Assembly: GCA_016793245.1 (NCBI GenBank) | Contig: JAEUHW010000194.1 | Span: 1 to 64,000, forward strand | Source of the DNA: Planctomycetota bacterium | Lineage (GTDB): Bacteria; Planctomycetota; UBA1135; JADKAF01 | Direction: 5' to 3' | DNA length: 64,000 nucleotides | Shown here: positions 61,820-64,000 of the stretch, in pieces | Numbering within the stretch: the first letter of the stretch is position 1 | Layout: each line of letters begins with the position of its first letter | Notes under the pieces: generated by a model | What the model was told of the DNA's origin: nothing | What the model saw: only the letters and a program-made list of their open reading frames with translations | Database searches by the model: none | Translations under genes and position numbers: made by a program

Positions 61820-62560
61820 ATGCGCCGCAAGTTTCATCAGCTCGAGTTCGAGTTTCGTCAGCATGGCGGCAAGCGGAAGGGCGCGGGGCGGAAGCCGAAG
61901 AACGACGAGCCCGGCATGCCGCACCGTCAGCGCGCGAAGAAGAAGCGAAACGAGCCGCTGCACGTCACCGTGCGTCTCGGCGATGGTCTGCCCTCGCTGC
62001 GCCGCGGTGGAGCGTTGAACCTCGTGCTCGCGGCGATCGGCGCGAGCAGCAATCGGCACGGAATGCGGATCGTTCAGTACTCGATTCAGAAGGACCATCT
62101 GCACCTTCTCGTCGAGGCCGACGATCGCGAGTGCGTCGCGCGTGCTATGAACGCGCTGCTGAGTCCGCTGGCCCGCGCGTTGAACAAGCTCTGGGGCCGC
62201 TGCGGCAAGGTCTTCCCCGAGCGCTATCACGACGAGGTGATCTCGACGCCGACGCAGGCCCGGAACGCGTTGCGCTACGTGTTGCAGAACGGCAAGAAGC
62301 ACGGAGTCGTCGCGCCATCGTCGATCGACCTTTGCTCGAGCGCGCCCGTGTTCGATGGATGGAAAGAGCAGCCGTCGATCGCCTCGCCCACAACTGCGCC
62401 AGCGGTAGCGACCGTTGCGCCGGCTTCGACCTGGCTCCTCACCACCGGCTGGCGCCGCCAAGGGCTGCTCGACTTTCACGAGTTGCCGAAGCCCCACAAG
62501 CACGCCGGTCGACCGCGAGCGAACCTCGCCGAGTCAAGAAGCCGAGCAGCCTCGCATTGA
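61820..62560 (+). CDS. REP-associated tyrosine transposase (Y1/HUH), copy B
   Basis: A 246-residue protein aligning end to end with copy A without gaps. HUH motif KDHLHLLVEADD; nucleophile Tyr in FPERYHDEVIST; basic N-terminal GGKRKGAGRKPK. Substitutions cluster in two places, NKLWGRCGK versus NKLRSRKGK just before the Tyr and the variable VFDGW..STWLL linker near residues 175-195, while the catalytic regions are unchanged. This suggests both copies have been under selection. AGAGGA lies 7 nt before the ATG. Confidence 0.9.
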   Translation: MRRKFHQLEFEFRQHGGKRKGAGRKPKNDEPGMPHRQRAKKKRNEPLHVTVRLGDGLPSLRRGGALNLVLAAIGASSNRHGMRIVQYSIQKDHLHLLVEADDRECVARAMNALLSPLARALNKLWGRCGKVFPERYHDEVISTPTQARNALRYVLQNGKKHGVVAPSSIDLCSSAPVFDGWKEQPSIASPTTAPAVATVAPASTWLLTTGWRRQGLLDFHELPKPHKHAGRPRANLAESRSRAASH

Positions 62561-62649
62561 TGGTCTCCGCCCTTCCTCCGCGCGGGCGGGGAACCCCTGT
62601 CGTTCGACGTCGTTCGCGCATCGACGTCCGAACGCACCCATGAGCATGA

Positions 62650-62684
62650 GTTCCGGAGCCCCCGCCTCCAGCGGGCTCCGGAAC
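62650..62684. repeat. REP-like palindrome, right of RAYT copy B
   Basis: Exact reverse complement of the palindrome at 61575-61609. Confidence 0.85.
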
Positions 62685-63090
62685 GGCGCACGATGTCTAT
62701 TGACGGAGCGGAGCCGCGCCCGGAGGCGCAGCAAGCGACGTGCACGACGCGCCACGCTCCGCGTTTCTCGCTCGCGTCGTTCGCGCGTCGACTCGCGATT
62801 TCCATCGACGTAGTGAGCGCGCGTCGGGCGCGGCGCTTGCTTCGCCGTAGGGCCGGGCGTAGCGCATGCGCGGTCTTGCGTTCGAACGCCTCTCGCTCTC
62901 GCCTCTCGCTTTCACGAGTTCACCTAACCGCTCTGCTGCGGAGCGAGATCGAGCCGTCCGAGGGTTCGGAACTTGGCTCGAGAACAACGACCTTCGCGGC
63001 CCGAGGACTCGCGCGGGCTCCGTTGGCTCTCTTGCCACTCCTGATGACCTGTCCCGGCGCAGACCGTGGTTCTTGCGGTGGCCTTGGGGC

Positions 63091-63180
63091 CTGGAGTTCA
63101 GGCCGCACCTGGCGAGGCGGATGATCCAGCGTCATGTCTCCGAGACGGACCTCCGTCGGATGATCCATGACGCCGAAAGC
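63091..63180 (+). pseudogene. Possible DUF4258-type fragment
   Basis: Thirty codons reading LEFRPHLARRMIQRHVSETD and on to MIHDAES resemble the start of small DUF4258 proteins (H.xxRMxxRxxxExDL). The expected following beta-strands (EGRxxVE..VVVTAYP) are absent and the frame continues as low-quality sequence. It is probably a remnant beside the mobile element. The rest of 63023-63452 shows no gene I can support. Confidence 0.35.
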
Positions 63181-63452
63181 GGCGTGGGTGAAGCCCCTCG
63201 CGGCGTATCTCTACTTGCGCCGTCGCGGCGAGGGGCACCGCGCGAAGATGCTCGAGGTCGGGAACGGCATGCTCCTGGAGTTCTCTACGGCCGACAGGTC
63301 GCTCGGTGTCGAGAGATCGACATCCTCGCGCTTCGATCTCCGGCTGCGGAACGAAGCGCTGGCAGCCTACGGCGTTCCGCCGGTGGGGGAGAACGAGGTC
63401 CGCCCGAGCGCGCGTTGAGCGCGTCGAGGCTACGGAGCCGAGCCTCTCTGGC

Positions 63453-64000
63453 TCAGTGCCGAATCCCCACCTGCGCCAACATCCACGCGTACTCGAAGGC
63501 CTTGTCCTTCCAGCGATCGTAGCGGCCCGACGCGCCGCCGTGGCCGGCGGCCTCGAGCTTGCACTTGAAGTGCAGGGCGTTGCGGTCGGTCTTCAGCGAA
63601 CGGAGCTTCGCGACGTACTTCGCGGGCTCCCAGTACATGACCTGCGAGTCGTTGAAGCTGGTGGTGACCAGCGTGGCCGGGTAGGCGCCCTTCTTCAGGT
63701 TGTCGTAGGGGCTGTAGGAGAGCATGTACTCGAACGCGGGCTTCTCGTTGGGATTGCCCCACTCGAGATACTCGCCGACGGTGAGCGGCAGGCTGGCGTC
63801 CATCATCGTGTTCATGACATCGACGAAGGGCACGGCGGAGTGGACGGCGCGGAAGAGGTCGGGGCGCAGGTTCACCACGGCGCCCATCAGCAGGCCGCCG
63901 GCGCTGCCGCCCTCGATCATGAGGAGCTCGGGCTTGGTCCAGCGCTCGGCGATCAGGTGCTCGGCGCAGTCGATGAAGTCGGTGAAGGTGTTCCGCTTCT
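63453..64000 (-). CDS. ptrB: Oligopeptidase B (S9 family), C-terminal part (gene runs off the right edge)
   Basis: The final about 182 residues of a prolyl-oligopeptidase-family enzyme. The Ser nucleophile is in IEGGSAGGLLMGAVVN, the Asp in TSFNDSQVMYWEPAKYVAKL, and the His in AAGHGGASGRYD. PFVDVMNTMMDASLPLT and EYLEWGNPNEKPAFEYM are characteristic of oligopeptidase B, which cleaves after Arg/Lys in short peptides. The N-terminal propeller is outside the window, so localisation cannot be judged. Confidence 0.9.
   Translation of the reverse strand, partial: KRNTFTDFIDCAEHLIAERWTKPELLMIEGGSAGGLLMGAVVNLRPDLFRAVHSAVPFVDVMNTMMDASLPLTVGEYLEWGNPNEKPAFEYMLSYSPYDNLKKGAYPATLVTTSFNDSQVMYWEPAKYVAKLRSLKTDRNALHFKCKLEAAGHGGASGRYDRWKDKAFEYAWMLAQVGIRH

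Larger units (their letters stand above)
61330..63022 (+). mobile_element. RAYT-type transposon, copy B (plus orientation, about 1.7 kb)
   Basis: Inverted relative to copy A and alike over its whole length; ends estimated from where the two copies stop matching. A transposase gene lies between long imperfect inverted flanks (about 61517-61675 and 62588-62752). Each has a 35-bp palindrome (61575-61609 and 62650-62684) in opposite orientation. Left of the element an additional degenerate copy of the outer module (61201-61330) precedes the one at 61385-61520. The gaps 61167-61819 and 62561-63090 hold nothing else. Confidence 0.75.

Noticed and set aside
63167..63418. An 83-codon frame after the RAYT copy B
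   Set aside because: No family match and it overlaps the DUF4258-like fragment in another frame; not supportable as a gene.

Overview
This is a very GC-rich, gene-dense bacterial window. Its features point to Planctomycetota, probably a deep lineage of the kind that carries many large secreted repeat proteins. There are three pairs of an ECF-type sigma factor gene beside a Ser/Thr kinase gene, one of the kinases fused to a formylglycine-generating-enzyme-like domain. There are also many secreted FG-GAP, PKD, LamG, Kelch, BNR and beta-helix proteins, several of which appear to share a C-terminal domain. The lineage assignment is inference from gene content; there is no rRNA, tRNA or CRISPR array in the window.

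Layout. 1-1304: sigma factor plus truncated kinase (minus strand). 1378-12470: five minus-strand genes, namely a FG-GAP/beta-helix/Gly-rich secreted protein, an ATP-grasp enzyme, a BNR-repeat protein and two PKD-LamG paralogs ending in near-identical terminator hairpins. 12649-23273: the most coherent locus. A minus-strand operon (YceI-like protein, lipoprotein, UbiG-like methyltransferase, ICMT-like membrane methyltransferase, type III polyketide synthase) faces a plus-strand operon (MMPL/RND exporter, FAD oxidoreductase). A histidine kinase and a sigma54-dependent NtrC-type regulator follow. The 209-bp divergent spacer holds two mirror-image -24/-12-like motifs, each exactly 12 nt from its start codon, with a central dyad that could be an enhancer site. 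I read this as a self-regulated phenolic-lipid or alkylpyrone-type biosynthesis and export locus.

23252-33522: an SDR/DUF2867 protein; a RAYT-type (REP-associated tyrosine transposase) element of about 1.7 kb; a 161-bp MITE-like foldback that supplies the stop codon of a biliverdin-reductase-like gene; an isoaspartyl peptidase whose start codon overlaps that gene's start; a secreted putative metallopeptidase; an esterase and VOC pair; and a beta-helix protein. 33599-46154: a membrane protein, a carboxypeptidase-regulatory-like repeat protein, a kinase-TPR protein with its sigma factor, a possible structured RNA with terminator, a one-domain asparaginase, a subtilase, a Cys-rich secreted protein, a 57-bp foldback and a coiled-coil protein.

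46306-61166: a plus-strand run of secreted and membrane proteins (Kelch, CTD protein, PepSY, CBS, a large conserved unknown, a second Cys-rich paralog), then the third sigma/kinase pair coupled to another secreted Ca-loop protein. 61168-63022: a second, inverted copy of the RAYT element. The window ends in a truncated oligopeptidase B gene.
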